Source of the DNA: Candidatus Saccharimonadota bacterium
GTDB taxonomy: Bacteria > Patescibacteriota > Saccharimonadia > Saccharimonadales > Saccharimonadaceae
DNA length: 64,000 nt
Assembly (NCBI GenBank): GCA_017437945.1
Contig: JAFRWP010000005.1
Location: 124,001-188,000 of the forward strand
Reading direction: 5' to 3'
The position numbers were made by a program, and so were the translations under genes. The notes under the pieces are model-generated. The model made no database searches and had not been told where the DNA came from. It was given only the letters and a program-made list of their open reading frames with translations. Below are positions 42,725 to 50,982 of this stretch, one piece after another. Within the stretch, counting starts at the first letter, position 1. Each line of letters opens with the position of its first letter.

Positions 42725-43642
42725 ATGACATGTGATGAAGAATCCAAGATCATTAGCACCATTGACAAGGTATTCGAGGATTACAGCGGCGCGCCTTTCG
42801 TGATTGAATCCGATGAGATGATTGTCTCTTGGGAACTGGCCGTGGTTGGCGATACAATGTATGCCAGGCGCTATTTTGTCTGCCGCGACGGTGATGACGA
42901 AGACGGCTATGGCGGTAATGGCGACGACGGCTTTGAGTACTACGAGCTGCCCTACCGGTCTGAGAACAGCGGCTACGAAGCCAGAATGGCTCGTCGGTGG
43001 CTGTATGAGCTGATTCTGGATGATTGCATGCTGTGTTATGCGGACGATCTTTACTGCGGCTCTGCCTGCAAGCTTCTTGCCATTTTGACTGGCGAGAGTG
43101 ATGGTGATGACAACGGCCTATCCTGGCTGCTGAACCTTTTTGTGAAGCAGCGGGTTGAGTTTCTTCAGGATCTGTTTTTCCAGTTTGGCACATGGGTGGA
43201 GTCCGGTTTTATCGTGATTGATTCCCAGGAATACAATGACGACTGGCGTGATCAGGATGATGAAGAAGTCGCAGCAAACCGGAAGGCGCATTTAGTTCGG
43301 AGGGTGATCAAGCGTTGCAAGAATGACATCCTGGAAGTCAAGTACGAAGACGATTCAATCAAAAGATGGACGCTTGTTGATGCTGGTGGCAAAATTTGGT
43401 ATCGGTATGACGGTTTCGTCTATGATGACGACGATGAGCCGTTCTATACGGACGAATATGGCTGCGTCGACAAAGAAAATCCCGATGAAATGATGGCTCT
43501 GCGTGATATGATTTTCATTGCTTATAATTCTGGGACGATTGCCGACGAATACATGGATGGAGATCCGTTGGGAATAGTCGGAATCGATCCGGAAGAGTTG
43601 AGTGATGATTGGGACGATGTTGATCTGGACGGCGGCAATTAA
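42725..43642 (+). CDS. Unknown highly acidic protein
   Basis: 305 residues with many Asp/Glu clusters (DGDDEDGYGGNGDDG, YDDDDEP) and no signal or membrane segment. The central part (LLNLFVKQRVEFLQDLFFQFG) is helical and hydrophobic. The start at 42725 lies 8 nt after GGGG, the same geometry as several unknown genes of this window; an ATG at 42707 would place that ribosome binding site inside the gene. No family recognised. Confidence 0.75.
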   Translation: MTCDEESKIISTIDKVFEDYSGAPFVIESDEMIVSWELAVVGDTMYARRYFVCRDGDDEDGYGGNGDDGFEYYELPYRSENSGYEARMARRWLYELILDDCMLCYADDLYCGSACKLLAILTGESDGDDNGLSWLLNLFVKQRVEFLQDLFFQFGTWVESGFIVIDSQEYNDDWRDQDDEEVAANRKAHLVRRVIKRCKNDILEVKYEDDSIKRWTLVDAGGKIWYRYDGFVYDDDDEPFYTDEYGCVDKENPDEMMALRDMIFIAYNSGTIADEYMDGDPLGIVGIDPEELSDDWDDVDLDGGN

Positions 43643-43678
43643 TCGGAATTTCGAGTGGTAAAAACTGTATTATAATGG

Positions 43679-43703
43679 CCCGGCTTCCCCAAGCCGGGTT
43701 TTT
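43679..43703 (+). terminator. Terminator of the 42725 gene
   Basis: CCCGGCTT, loop CCCC, AAGCCGGG, TTTTT. Confidence 0.9.
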
Positions 43704-43717
43704 CTTATGTTTAAAAC

Positions 43718-43779
43718 TTGCATTTTTTCGCGAGCTGTGATATTATAGTGTTCGGGTAAACCGCCCCCCCGGTTTACCC
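43718..43779 (+). promoter_or_regulatory. Promoter and leader hairpin of tRNA-Ala
   Basis: TTGCAT (43718-43723), 17 bp, TATTAT (43741-43746). The predicted transcript starts with a 9-bp stem GGGTAAACC/GGTTTACCC (43754-43762 with 43771-43779) around a C-only loop, followed by TTTATT. Confidence 0.7.
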
Positions 43780-43791
43780 TTTATTGATGAT

Positions 43792-43868
43792 GGGGCATTA
43801 GCTCAGTTGGCTAGAGCGCCTGCTTTGCAAGCAGGAGGTCAAGAGTTCGAGTCTCTTATGCTCCACCA
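43792..43868 (+). tRNA. tRNA-Ala (anticodon UGC)
   Basis: 77 nt with encoded CCA. The acceptor GGGGCAT pairs with ATGCTCC (one G:U), the D-arm carries AGCTCAGTTGG, the anticodon stem-loop is CCTGC TTTGCAA GCAGG, and the T-arm carries GAGTTCGAGTCTC. Its 3' portion is overlapped antisense by the recombinase reading frame. Confidence 0.96.
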
Positions 43869-45612
43869 AAAGTTTGTTACTCGAAATTTTATCCTTAAAA
43901 AAATTTGAGTAACTTGGAATAGAATTGGATTTATCCGCAAAAACGCCGCATCCGGGCTCAAGAAGGATGCGGCTTTTTGCTACATTGAGATCTTCAGTTG
44001 TCTCGATAGTGTTATTCTGCGATTGCTCCTGTTTTGCCGGGGCAAGGATGGAATCGAACGGCGGACGGCATTCCGCCTCAATCCCGAGTGGTACCTCGTC
44101 GTTAAATATGACGTAAATTTTGTTGAAAATTGCCTGATTCATTAAGCGTTTGATTTTGTCACTGGCGGAGCGGTATGCCCTACCGCAGTCATTAAGCATT
44201 TCTAGCGCGTAGGAAAGATTCTCGGATATTTGGTCGAAGGTCAGACTATGCTGTTTGATCTCGTGTTCGACTGCCGTCAATTCTTTTGTGATTTTTTGTT
44301 GTTCGGATTTCATGAAGTCTACCGGGATGGCATCCAAGTAATGTGCTTCCATCAGTTTGGAACGTTTGTGCTCCAGTTCATGTTTCCGACCCAGCAAGCC
44401 TTCGATTTCTGTGTCATATTTCTGTTTTTCTTTGGCGACGACGCTCTGTAGACATTTTTCAATAGCAACTTTTTCCTCGTCGGAGAATTTGATGTTATCA
44501 TAAAGTTTTTCAATTTCGCGTTCTACTGATGGGATGAGGATATACTTTGTCTTGCAATCGCGACGACGTTTGCTGTGTCGACCGGCGCAGACAAAGTATG
44601 GATAGACTGTGCCGTCTTTCTTTTTCTCGTTGCTGATCATGAGCCGTTCGCCGCAGTATGCACAGTAGACAGTGCTTTTGAGATAGTGTGGATGTTTATT
44701 GGTGCGCTCGCCATTAACGCGAGAGCTGAGTATGAGCTGAACCTTATCCCATGTTTCTACATCTATGATTGGTTCATGTGTGCCGGGATACTCAACGCCC
44801 TTGTACCTTACTATGCCCTTATAGTAGGGGTTGGTCAGGATTTTCTGAAGGGATTGAAATGGGATAGGCTTCGAGGTCATCTTCGGCGTAGAACGCGTTG
44901 TAAGGCCACACGCGGCCAGATAATCCGCCAGGCTATTAACTGTCCACTGCTCCGAAGCATAGGCCTCAAACGCCATTTTTATTAGCGGAGCGCGCTCTGG
45001 ATCGAGGATAACCGTACGTTCCTCACGACCTTTTTCGTCAATGTATCGAACGTTCTGATAACCAAGCGGTGCGCGGTTAACGGTGCCGCCGCCTCTGATT
45101 TTTTCGCCCATGCCCTTCTTTACTTCCGTGGCAAGGTTTTGTGAGTAGAATTCTGCAATAGAACTCATAATGCCGTGGAGTAACATACCGGCTGGTGTTT
45201 CATCGATACTTTCTGATGCCGATACGAGCTGAACGCCGCAATCGCGCAGTACTCGCATAATGTCGCTGTCATCATCGCGGTTGCGAGCGAGACGATCAAC
45301 TTTGTGGACGATTACATAGTCCACACGGTTGGCATTTTCTTTGACATATTCCAGCATCGCCTTGAGTTGTGGACGGTCGGCGGATTTTGCCGATGCGCCA
45401 CGGTCAACAAATTCCTTACCAATGATTGCGCCGAGGGATGCTGCTTTTTTCTTGTTGGCTTCACGCTGAGCAGGAATCGAGAAACCCTCATCATGCCCAC
45501 CACCACGTTCGGCCTGTCCGCGTGTTGATACGCGAAGATACGATACGGCAAATTTTGGCGTCATGGACTCCATCAGAGCCTGCGCCGTATTCGCCATAGT
45601 TGTGGTACTCAT
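43798..45612 (-). CDS. Large serine recombinase
   Basis: 604 residues. The N-terminal resolvase domain carries the catalytic serine in YLRVSTRGQ, with EFVDRGASAKSADRPQL and HKVDRLARNRDD. A recombinase domain, a zinc ribbon (CAYCGERL...CAGRHSKRRRDC) and a coiled-coil (about 420-500) follow. Such enzymes integrate and excise phages and mobile islands. The frame runs through the 3' side of tRNA-Ala antisense and uses a stop codon inside it, so the last 23 residues are encoded by the tRNA complement. The start MSTTT at 45612 lies behind AGGAGG; an upstream ATG lacks a ribosome binding site. Confidence 0.93.
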   Translation of the reverse strand: MSTTTMANTAQALMESMTPKFAVSYLRVSTRGQAERGGGHDEGFSIPAQREANKKKAASLGAIIGKEFVDRGASAKSADRPQLKAMLEYVKENANRVDYVIVHKVDRLARNRDDDSDIMRVLRDCGVQLVSASESIDETPAGMLLHGIMSSIAEFYSQNLATEVKKGMGEKIRGGGTVNRAPLGYQNVRYIDEKGREERTVILDPERAPLIKMAFEAYASEQWTVNSLADYLAACGLTTRSTPKMTSKPIPFQSLQKILTNPYYKGIVRYKGVEYPGTHEPIIDVETWDKVQLILSSRVNGERTNKHPHYLKSTVYCAYCGERLMISNEKKKDGTVYPYFVCAGRHSKRRRDCKTKYILIPSVEREIEKLYDNIKFSDEEKVAIEKCLQSVVAKEKQKYDTEIEGLLGRKHELEHKRSKLMEAHYLDAIPVDFMKSEQQKITKELTAVEHEIKQHSLTFDQISENLSYALEMLNDCGRAYRSASDKIKRLMNQAIFNKIYVIFNDEVPLGIEAECRPPFDSILAPAKQEQSQNNTIETTEDLNVAKSRILLEPGCGVFADKSNSIPSYSNFFKDKISSNKLLVEHKRLELLTSCLQSRRSSQLS

Positions 45613-45956
45613 ATAGAGCGACCTCCTTTCTCTATTAGTCATCGCATGATAGCTCTCTTTCGAGGAGAAAGCCAGTCATTCTGCGAAGAATTTACAATTT
45701 ATTATCTTATTCGTTTTTCCACCTAAAACTGTAGGACAACTATCGGCCACTTGCTCTTGACAGACATAAGGATTTGTTGTCCTATTCGCACCATAACACA
45801 GGTTTTGATAAGAAAAAATGCCCCTAAAAGCGACTTCTGGGAGCGATAAGACATCCGATAAGGCGGGATCACCCCTGTAAAAATAAGCGTTTTTGGAATT
45901 CTTGGCACCGATAACTTGGTGTTGTAATATTTACAATAATGGTCGAATTTTTTGTA
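45613..45956. other. Intergenic gap upstream of the recombinase
   Basis: 344 bases with no convincing gene. It contains a 9-bp inverted repeat, TAGGACAAC (45732-45740) and GTTGTCCTA (45776-45784), 35 bp apart. This could be a recombinase crossover-flanking site or a repressor operator. A short minus-strand frame at 45723-45908 shows no start signals and is not called. Confidence 0.5.
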
Positions 45957-46649
45957 TTATCTATTTTTGATTTGATCGATATGTTCTTTCCTGATGGATT
46001 CATCCGGGCGTGAGAGCGGCTGTAATTTTGCAAGAATTGCTTTGAAATGTTGAGCCATTAACTCAGAGTCTGGGGTCTTTGTAAGGATGTCTTTTAGGTG
46101 GCAATTATAGCCGAGGAGATAATCTTCCGGGCCGTAATTTTTAACCTTCCATGTGCCGCGAGTGATTGTTGTAACCATTGGAATCGCAGGAATATCTCCA
46201 AATTGTTCAAGATATTTTTTGAGATGTTTTACATGTGTGCGGTTTTGCATGAAGGGGTTATAAAAGAAGCTCTTCTTTTTTCCGAGGTACTGAATCCATT
46301 TTTTACGGCTGGCGTCACCATAGATATTCCCAGCATAGTTCTTACATTCAAAAACCAGCAGACCTTTCTTTGATACGACCAAAAGATCGATCTCAGATGT
46401 CTTGCCATCAGCGGTTGGGACATACACGTTGCGCAGGATTTGGTTCTCTGGCACATGGATTTGATCGACCAAGGTTCGATATATGATGCGTTCCCCGGAG
46501 CTGCCTTGGTCCTTCCATTCTTCGGGATGTCGGATCTTATCTATCCCATGATTAAAGAACAACCAGATGAGTCCAGCCAACACAAACAGACCAATGGCCA
46601 CCAAAAGAAACGGTAAGCATAACTGAAGAATTGCTTGGTTCATATCCAT
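45957..46649 (-). CDS. NERD-domain (nuclease-related) membrane-anchored protein
   Basis: 230 residues. One N-terminal membrane helix is followed by a NERD domain (about 50-165): GERIIYRTLVDQI, LRNVYVPTADGKTSEIDLLVVSKKGLLVFECKNYAGNIYG. The D...ExK core of the PD-(D/E)xK fold is visible (EIDLLVV and FECKNY), so nuclease activity is possible. It lies in the recombinase/restriction island, where NERD proteins are common cargo. Confidence 0.88.
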   Translation of the reverse strand: MDMNQAILQLCLPFLLVAIGLFVLAGLIWLFFNHGIDKIRHPEEWKDQGSSGERIIYRTLVDQIHVPENQILRNVYVPTADGKTSEIDLLVVSKKGLLVFECKNYAGNIYGDASRKKWIQYLGKKKSFFYNPFMQNRTHVKHLKKYLEQFGDIPAIPMVTTITRGTWKVKNYGPEDYLLGYNCHLKDILTKTPDSELMAQHFKAILAKLQPLSRPDESIRKEHIDQIKNR

Positions 46650-46955
46650 ATTTTAGGTTCTTATTGCTTTTTCAGCAATAATCTTGCCTATAAACCGATG
46701 TCCGGTCGATGGGGTGTTCGCGTCGATCAATATAAGCGCTTTTGCCGCATGGTTCCGGGGTTCTTTTCTTTTTTGGGAAACGAGGATTACTGCTTTTCGC
46801 GTAATCTTTCCCCTGTTGCGGGCGGCGGCTTCGAACGTGCGATGAGACATTCTTTGACCGATGTGCAAAATGTAAATTTTTTTCTACACCGTTGTTATAA
46901 GGGGTAGATTGCAGTATAATATTAAGTTGAAGTAGTAGCGAAAGAAGTGAGGCCA
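46650..46955. other. Intergenic gap upstream of the methyltransferase
   Basis: 306 bases. The right end holds the methyltransferase promoter TTGTTA (46888-46893), 17 bp, TATAAT. The rest has short frames on both strands, one on minus at 46653-46868 (71 codons, Lys/Arg-rich, ending in ALILIDANTP and GKIIAEK). It lacks a clear ribosome binding site or promoter and is left uncalled. Confidence 0.5.
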
Positions 46956-47903
46956 ATGAATAGTATAGAGATCTGTGCTGGTGCTGGTGGTCAAGCATTG
47001 GGGCTCGCTATGGCGGGTTTTAACCACGTCGCGCTAGTTGAATATGAGCAAGATTACTGCAATGTTCTAAAAGCCAACAGGCCTGAATGGAATGTCATTT
47101 GCGCCGATGTGCATGATTTTAGTGGAAAAGAATTTAGGGGGCAAATTGACTTATTGGCGGGAGGTGTTCCTTGTCCGCCCTTCTCAGTTGCCGGAAAACA
47201 GTTAGGAAGTTCGGACGAGCGCGATTTGTTTCCAGAGGCTATTCGATTGGTCGCTGAGATAAGGCCGCGTGCTGTAATGCTCGAGAATGTGCGCGGCTTT
47301 CTTGATCCAAAATTTGATGAATACAGAGAGAACATTATGTCTCAGATCGAAAAGTTGGGATATAACGTAAAGATTAAACTGTTGAATGCATCGGATTATG
47401 GTGTCCCACAGCTCAGGCCTCGAATAGTAATAGTTGGAATCGATAAGAATATCAAAACGGAGTTCTTGTACCCCGAAGAACATCCAGATGAAACGAAAAG
47501 CGTCGGTGAGACTTTGTATGATTTAATGCGCGAAAATGGCTGGCAAGGTGCAAAAGCGTGGGCGAAAAAGGCCGATCGAATTGCGCCAACGATTGTCGGA
47601 GGTTCGAAAAAGCATGGCGGACCAGATCTCGGTCCAGTTAGAGCTCGAAGGGCTTGGGCTGAGTTGGGCATTGATGGTGCTGGTGTAGCAAATGAGGCCC
47701 CGGCGGAAGATTTTGAAGGCATGCCGCGCCTGACGCCTAGAATGATTGCTAGAATTCAGGGTTTCCCGGACAACTGGGATTTTGGAAAGAAAAAAACGGC
47801 AGCATGCAGGATGATAGGAAATGCATTTCCCCCACCTGTTGCAAAGGCCGTAGGCGAACAAATTAAAGGAGTATTAGAAAATGCAATCGTTAATAGCAAA
47901 TGA
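46956..47903 (+). CDS. C5-cytosine DNA methyltransferase (NgoMIV/NaeI-like)
   Basis: 315 residues. Motif I SIEICAGAGGQALGLAMAGF, motif IV GGVPCPPFSVAG with the catalytic Cys (PCP rather than PCQ), motif VI ENVRGF, motif VIII QLRPRIVIVG and motif X GNAFPPPVAKAVGEQ are present. The target-recognition region (APTIVGGSKKHGGPDLGP, RARRAW) resembles enzymes that modify GCCGGC, recalled from the NgoMIV and NaeI methyltransferases. It protects host DNA from the restriction enzyme encoded next. The start at 46956 is preceded by a GAAGTGAGG purine run. Confidence 0.92.
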   Translation: MNSIEICAGAGGQALGLAMAGFNHVALVEYEQDYCNVLKANRPEWNVICADVHDFSGKEFRGQIDLLAGGVPCPPFSVAGKQLGSSDERDLFPEAIRLVAEIRPRAVMLENVRGFLDPKFDEYRENIMSQIEKLGYNVKIKLLNASDYGVPQLRPRIVIVGIDKNIKTEFLYPEEHPDETKSVGETLYDLMRENGWQGAKAWAKKADRIAPTIVGGSKKHGGPDLGPVRARRAWAELGIDGAGVANEAPAEDFEGMPRLTPRMIARIQGFPDNWDFGKKKTAACRMIGNAFPPPVAKAVGEQIKGVLENAIVNSK

Positions 47904-48738
47904 AAGATTAAAATATCATAAAGCCCTTCTGGAAAGCGGAGTGCTCACTATTGATGACAAAGGCGTAGCAAGCAATGCTGATAAGTCGTCAAAGCTATCT
48001 ATTGCGATTGCAAAAAATATTGCAGAGACTCTTATGGCTGATACGGGAGAGAAAATTGTCGGGCAGACTTCTGGGGCAAAGTTCGAATTGCTTAACATGG
48101 AGTTCTTACTAAACACTTTTCCGAAGCTGCAGAACATTCGTCCGGGGAAATGGCATATCATCAAACTTGGCAATAGAAACTCTATCAAGACGAGCAGTTT
48201 TGCTCAGTATGAGCATCTAGAATATCTTAATAAACTGACGGAGGGTGATTCTCGGCTTGCGGCGGCGATGGGTAATGATTATATGGTAGCTCCCGACGTT
48301 GTGGTATATAGAGAACCCGTCGATGATGAGACTATTAATGAAGCGGAATTTATAGTCGATGATGATATTTCTACGTTTACCGACCTCCGCTCAAAAAACG
48401 GCGGGTTGCCGATTTTGCACGCGTCTATATCCGCAAAGTGGACAATGCGTAGCGATCGGGCACAAAATTCAAGAACAGAGGCGTTAGGTCTAATCCGCAA
48501 TCGAAAAGGTCATCTTCCGCATATAGTTGTTGTTACCGGCGAACCGCTTCCGTCTAGACTCGCTTCCCTTGCTCTTGGTACCGGGGATATTGATTGCATG
48601 TATCATTTTGCGCTGTATGAATTAGTCGAGGCAGTAAAAGCGACTGGCGCTGAGGATTCCATTGAGTTGCTAAATGTGTTAATAGGCGGCAGGCGTCTAA
48701 AAGATATCAGTGATCTTCCTTTGGACTTAGCCGTGTAA
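47881..48738 (+). CDS. Type II restriction endonuclease, NgoMIV family
   Basis: 285 residues. Recognised from VAPDVVVYR and the active-site stretch SISAKWTMRSDRAQNSRTEA, followed by RNRKGHLPHIVVVTGEPLPSRLAS and GTGDIDCMYHFAL, the pattern of NgoMIV-type tetrameric enzymes cutting G^CCGGC. Catalytic Asp and Lys are intact. It overlaps the methyltransferase gene by 23 bases, with AAAGGAG as ribosome binding site, so methylase is made first. GCCGGC sites occur in the window (for example near 14924, 26420 and 27049). Confidence 0.9.
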   Translation: MQSLIANERLKYHKALLESGVLTIDDKGVASNADKSSKLSIAIAKNIAETLMADTGEKIVGQTSGAKFELLNMEFLLNTFPKLQNIRPGKWHIIKLGNRNSIKTSSFAQYEHLEYLNKLTEGDSRLAAAMGNDYMVAPDVVVYREPVDDETINEAEFIVDDDISTFTDLRSKNGGLPILHASISAKWTMRSDRAQNSRTEALGLIRNRKGHLPHIVVVTGEPLPSRLASLALGTGDIDCMYHFALYELVEAVKATGAEDSIELLNVLIGGRRLKDISDLPLDLAV

Positions 48739-48752
48739 AATGAATATGTTAT

Positions 48753-49214
48753 TTATTTACGCGAATAATCCCAGCTTTTACGCATTTTAACGCCATTCTG
48801 GCGCAATGTCCTGCTGATCGCAGATCCGTCCGTATCGAAGAGTTTTGCAATTTCTGTCGTTGTCTTTCCTGATTCATACATCTTGATAGCGACAGGAATA
48901 TCCACTTTACGGCACGTCACATGTACGCCATTCCGTTTCAGCGTGGCACTGATAGTGGCACGGTGGCAACCGAATTCTTCGGCGAGGTCGTAGGTTGAGG
49001 CTCCGGCTTTGTATTTCTTGATAACTTCAAGGATTTCGGCCTCGGACAAAGATTTTTGTTGTTGTTTAAGTGCTTTTACGGTAGAATCGGGGTCGTAGGA
49101 AGTATCCGTGATAGTTGGATCTATTGGTTCTTCGACATGAGTGTTATGACATTTTCTGCGATATTTCACAACTGCTATATAATTTTTCGAGTTGTCGTCC
49201 AATAGTCCCACCAT
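48753..49214 (-). CDS. Protein with two helix-turn-helix motifs
   Basis: 153 residues from the ATG at 49214. A variable N-terminal part is followed by two consecutive Hin/resolvase-type helix-turn-helix units: ILEVIKKYKAGASTYDLAEEFGCHRATISATLKRNGV and a second beginning IKMYESGKTTTEIAKLF. It has no recombinase catalytic domain, so it is a DNA-binding regulator, perhaps of the neighbouring restriction system. An ATG at 49277 lies inside the upstream gene and is less likely. Confidence 0.75.
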   Translation of the reverse strand: MVGLLDDNSKNYIAVVKYRRKCHNTHVEEPIDPTITDTSYDPDSTVKALKQQQKSLSEAEILEVIKKYKAGASTYDLAEEFGCHRATISATLKRNGVHVTCRKVDIPVAIKMYESGKTTTEIAKLFDTDGSAISRTLRQNGVKMRKSWDYSRK

Positions 49215-49230
49215 TTTTTGTTGTCTCAAA

Positions 49231-49455
49231 CTATTTTTTATTTTTCTTCTTTTTGGATTGTGTTTTGTGGGTATCATCGGCGAGGATGTAGCCTATCATG
49301 GTCCCTACTAGTAATCCCCCAACAGCGCCAAATCCTATATTAAAAGAAAAAACCATTGCGGCTACGATTCCGAACATTACTCCGATAGGCATCCAGATAT
49401 TTAGCAGTCTTTCTTCTTTTTCTTCTTGCTTCTTGTTTGCTTGTTTCTTCGCCAT
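49231..49455 (-). CDS. Small two-helix membrane protein
   Basis: 74 residues: a Lys/Glu-rich N-terminus, two Gly-rich helices (MPIGVMFGIVAAMVFSF and GAVGGLLVGTMIGYILA) and a basic tail. This resembles AtpI/AtpZ-type small membrane proteins only in layout. The ribosome binding site is TAGGAGAAA, with TATAAT about 17 nt upstream. The helix-turn-helix gene follows 16 bases later. Confidence 0.75.
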   Translation of the reverse strand: MAKKQANKKQEEKEERLLNIWMPIGVMFGIVAAMVFSFNIGFGAVGGLLVGTMIGYILADDTHKTQSKKKKNKK

Positions 49456-49496
49456 AAGTTTCTCCTATTTTTATTATAAGCATAAACAGTACGTAT

Positions 49497-49524
49497 AAAA
49501 AGGCCCCGGTTAACGGGGCGTTTT
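49497..49524 (-). terminator. Terminator containing the VanZ stop codon
   Basis: GCCCCG/CGGGGC stem (49503-49508 with 49514-49519) with a T run on minus. The loop includes the stop codon (49510-49512) of the VanZ gene, so the last codons form one arm of the stem. Confidence 0.85.
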
Positions 49525-49956
49525 TGGTATGAGGGGTTTACTGATGAGATAGCTGAGATTCGTGCCGAGACTTACTCCAAAGAGATTAAGGAGTAGATCG
49601 AACGATTCGCGGGCGCGGCCAATAATTCTGATCTGTAACAGCTCGTCAACAATAGCAACAATGCCGCAGAATAATAACCCAATCACGATACTGGTTCTTT
49701 CGTGGAATATCGTAATAAGGGCCCGATATGCTAGGATTGCGAGTATAAAATGAATACCGAAGTGCGCCAGTTCGCGCAAGATGCCATGGAGGCGGGTGTA
49801 TTCGATTTTTGACGGAAATACTCGAACAATCCAATTAGTGATACGCACGGACAATCGCGCACTTTCTACTCCGGTTTGCTCGGAGAGGAAAATGGTGAGC
49901 CCCAGCCAAGCTATCAGTAAACCGAAGCGAATAATACGCGTGGTGGTAATCTTCAT
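49510..49956 (-). CDS. VanZ-like membrane protein
   Basis: 148 residues with four helices: FGLLIAWLGLTIFLSEQ, then HFGIHFILAILAYRAL, IVIGLLFCGIVAIVDELLQ (the conserved DExxQ of VanZ proteins) and a last segment. VanZ homologs confer low-level glycopeptide resistance in some species or have unknown envelope roles. The start at 49956 is 8 nt after GGGG, the same geometry as in the unknown genes described elsewhere in this window. Confidence 0.85.
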   Translation of the reverse strand: MKITTTRIIRFGLLIAWLGLTIFLSEQTGVESARLSVRITNWIVRVFPSKIEYTRLHGILRELAHFGIHFILAILAYRALITIFHERTSIVIGLLFCGIVAIVDELLQIRIIGRARESFDLLLNLFGVSLGTNLSYLISKPLIPKTPR

Positions 49957-50073
49957 ACAGATCACCCCTTTCAAGGAAACTAGACGTTGAGTCTCGTGAA
50001 TAATATACCATATTTTTCGAAAAAATCAAAAGTAAAAGTCGTAGTACAATAGACGCATATAGAGGACAATTAT

Positions 50074-50982
50074 ATGCAAAAAGTTACTTTAGTAATTATG
50101 GCGGCGGGGATTGGTTCGCGATTTGGCGAAGGCATTAAACAATTAACGTCGGTGGGTCCGAGTGGCGAAATTATCGTCGATTATTCTATTCATGATGCAA
50201 TTGAGGCAGGTTTTAACAAGATTATTTTCGTGATTCGCAAGGATATTCATAAAACCTTTGAAGAAATAATTGGTCATCGTATTTCGAAAAAGTGTCAGGT
50301 CGAATACGCCTTTCAAGAGCTGGAAGATTTGCCAAGAGGCTTCTCGGTGCCGTCAGATCGGATTAAGCCTTGGGGCACCGGTCAAGCGGTACTGGCCTGT
50401 AAAGACTTAATTCACGAGCCGTTCGCCGTGATTAACGCGGATGATTATTATGGCAAGGAAGCGTTTGTGCGCGTGCATGATTTTCTAGTTGAGCATGCTA
50501 ATGATAAATTTCATTATTGTATGCCGGGCTTTATTTTGAAAAATACTCTGAGCGAGCAAGGCGGAGTATCGCGCGGGATTTGCCAAGTAGATAAAAATGG
50601 TAATCTGACGGAGATCATTGAGACGCATAATATTGTCAAAAAAGATAAAGATATCGCAGTTTCGGAAGATGATGGCCACGAGATATCGATGAAGGCTCTG
50701 TCATCGATGAATATGTGGGGTGTGACGCCGGATTACTTAGGCATCCTTGAAAAAGGTTTTACGAAATTCTTAAAGAATATTCCAGATGGCGATATAAAAG
50801 CCGAGTATTTGCTGCCAGTAATTATGGGCGAATTAATTGCCAAAAAGAAAGCTACAATTTCGGTTTTAAAGACACACGATAAATGGTTTGGCATTACCTA
50901 TGCTGCCGATAAAGAAAAAGTTATTTCTGAGTTTGCAAAATTAGTGAAAAAAGGCGTATACGAAACGCCGCTCAATGCTTAG
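50074..50982 (+). CDS. Sugar-phosphate nucleotidyltransferase
   Basis: 302 residues of the NTP_transferase fold. The N-terminal signature VIMAAGIGSRFG binds the nucleotide; VINADDYYGKEAF is the metal-binding segment. It is of the glucose-1-phosphate uridylyl-/thymidylyl-transferase type and would activate sugars for envelope polymers. The exact substrate is not visible. The ribosome binding site is GAGGA, and TACAAT is at the -10 position. Confidence 0.85.
   Translation: MQKVTLVIMAAGIGSRFGEGIKQLTSVGPSGEIIVDYSIHDAIEAGFNKIIFVIRKDIHKTFEEIIGHRISKKCQVEYAFQELEDLPRGFSVPSDRIKPWGTGQAVLACKDLIHEPFAVINADDYYGKEAFVRVHDFLVEHANDKFHYCMPGFILKNTLSEQGGVSRGICQVDKNGNLTEIIETHNIVKKDKDIAVSEDDGHEISMKALSSMNMWGVTPDYLGILEKGFTKFLKNIPDGDIKAEYLLPVIMGELIAKKKATISVLKTHDKWFGITYAADKEKVISEFAKLVKKGVYETPLNA

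Noticed and set aside
45723-45908. Short minus-strand frame between recombinase and NERD gene
   Set aside because: No ribosome binding site or -10 box at the right place, and it runs through the inverted repeat.
46653-46868. Basic 71-codon minus-strand frame upstream of the methyltransferase
   Set aside because: Plausible composition but no initiation signals; listed only in the gap description.
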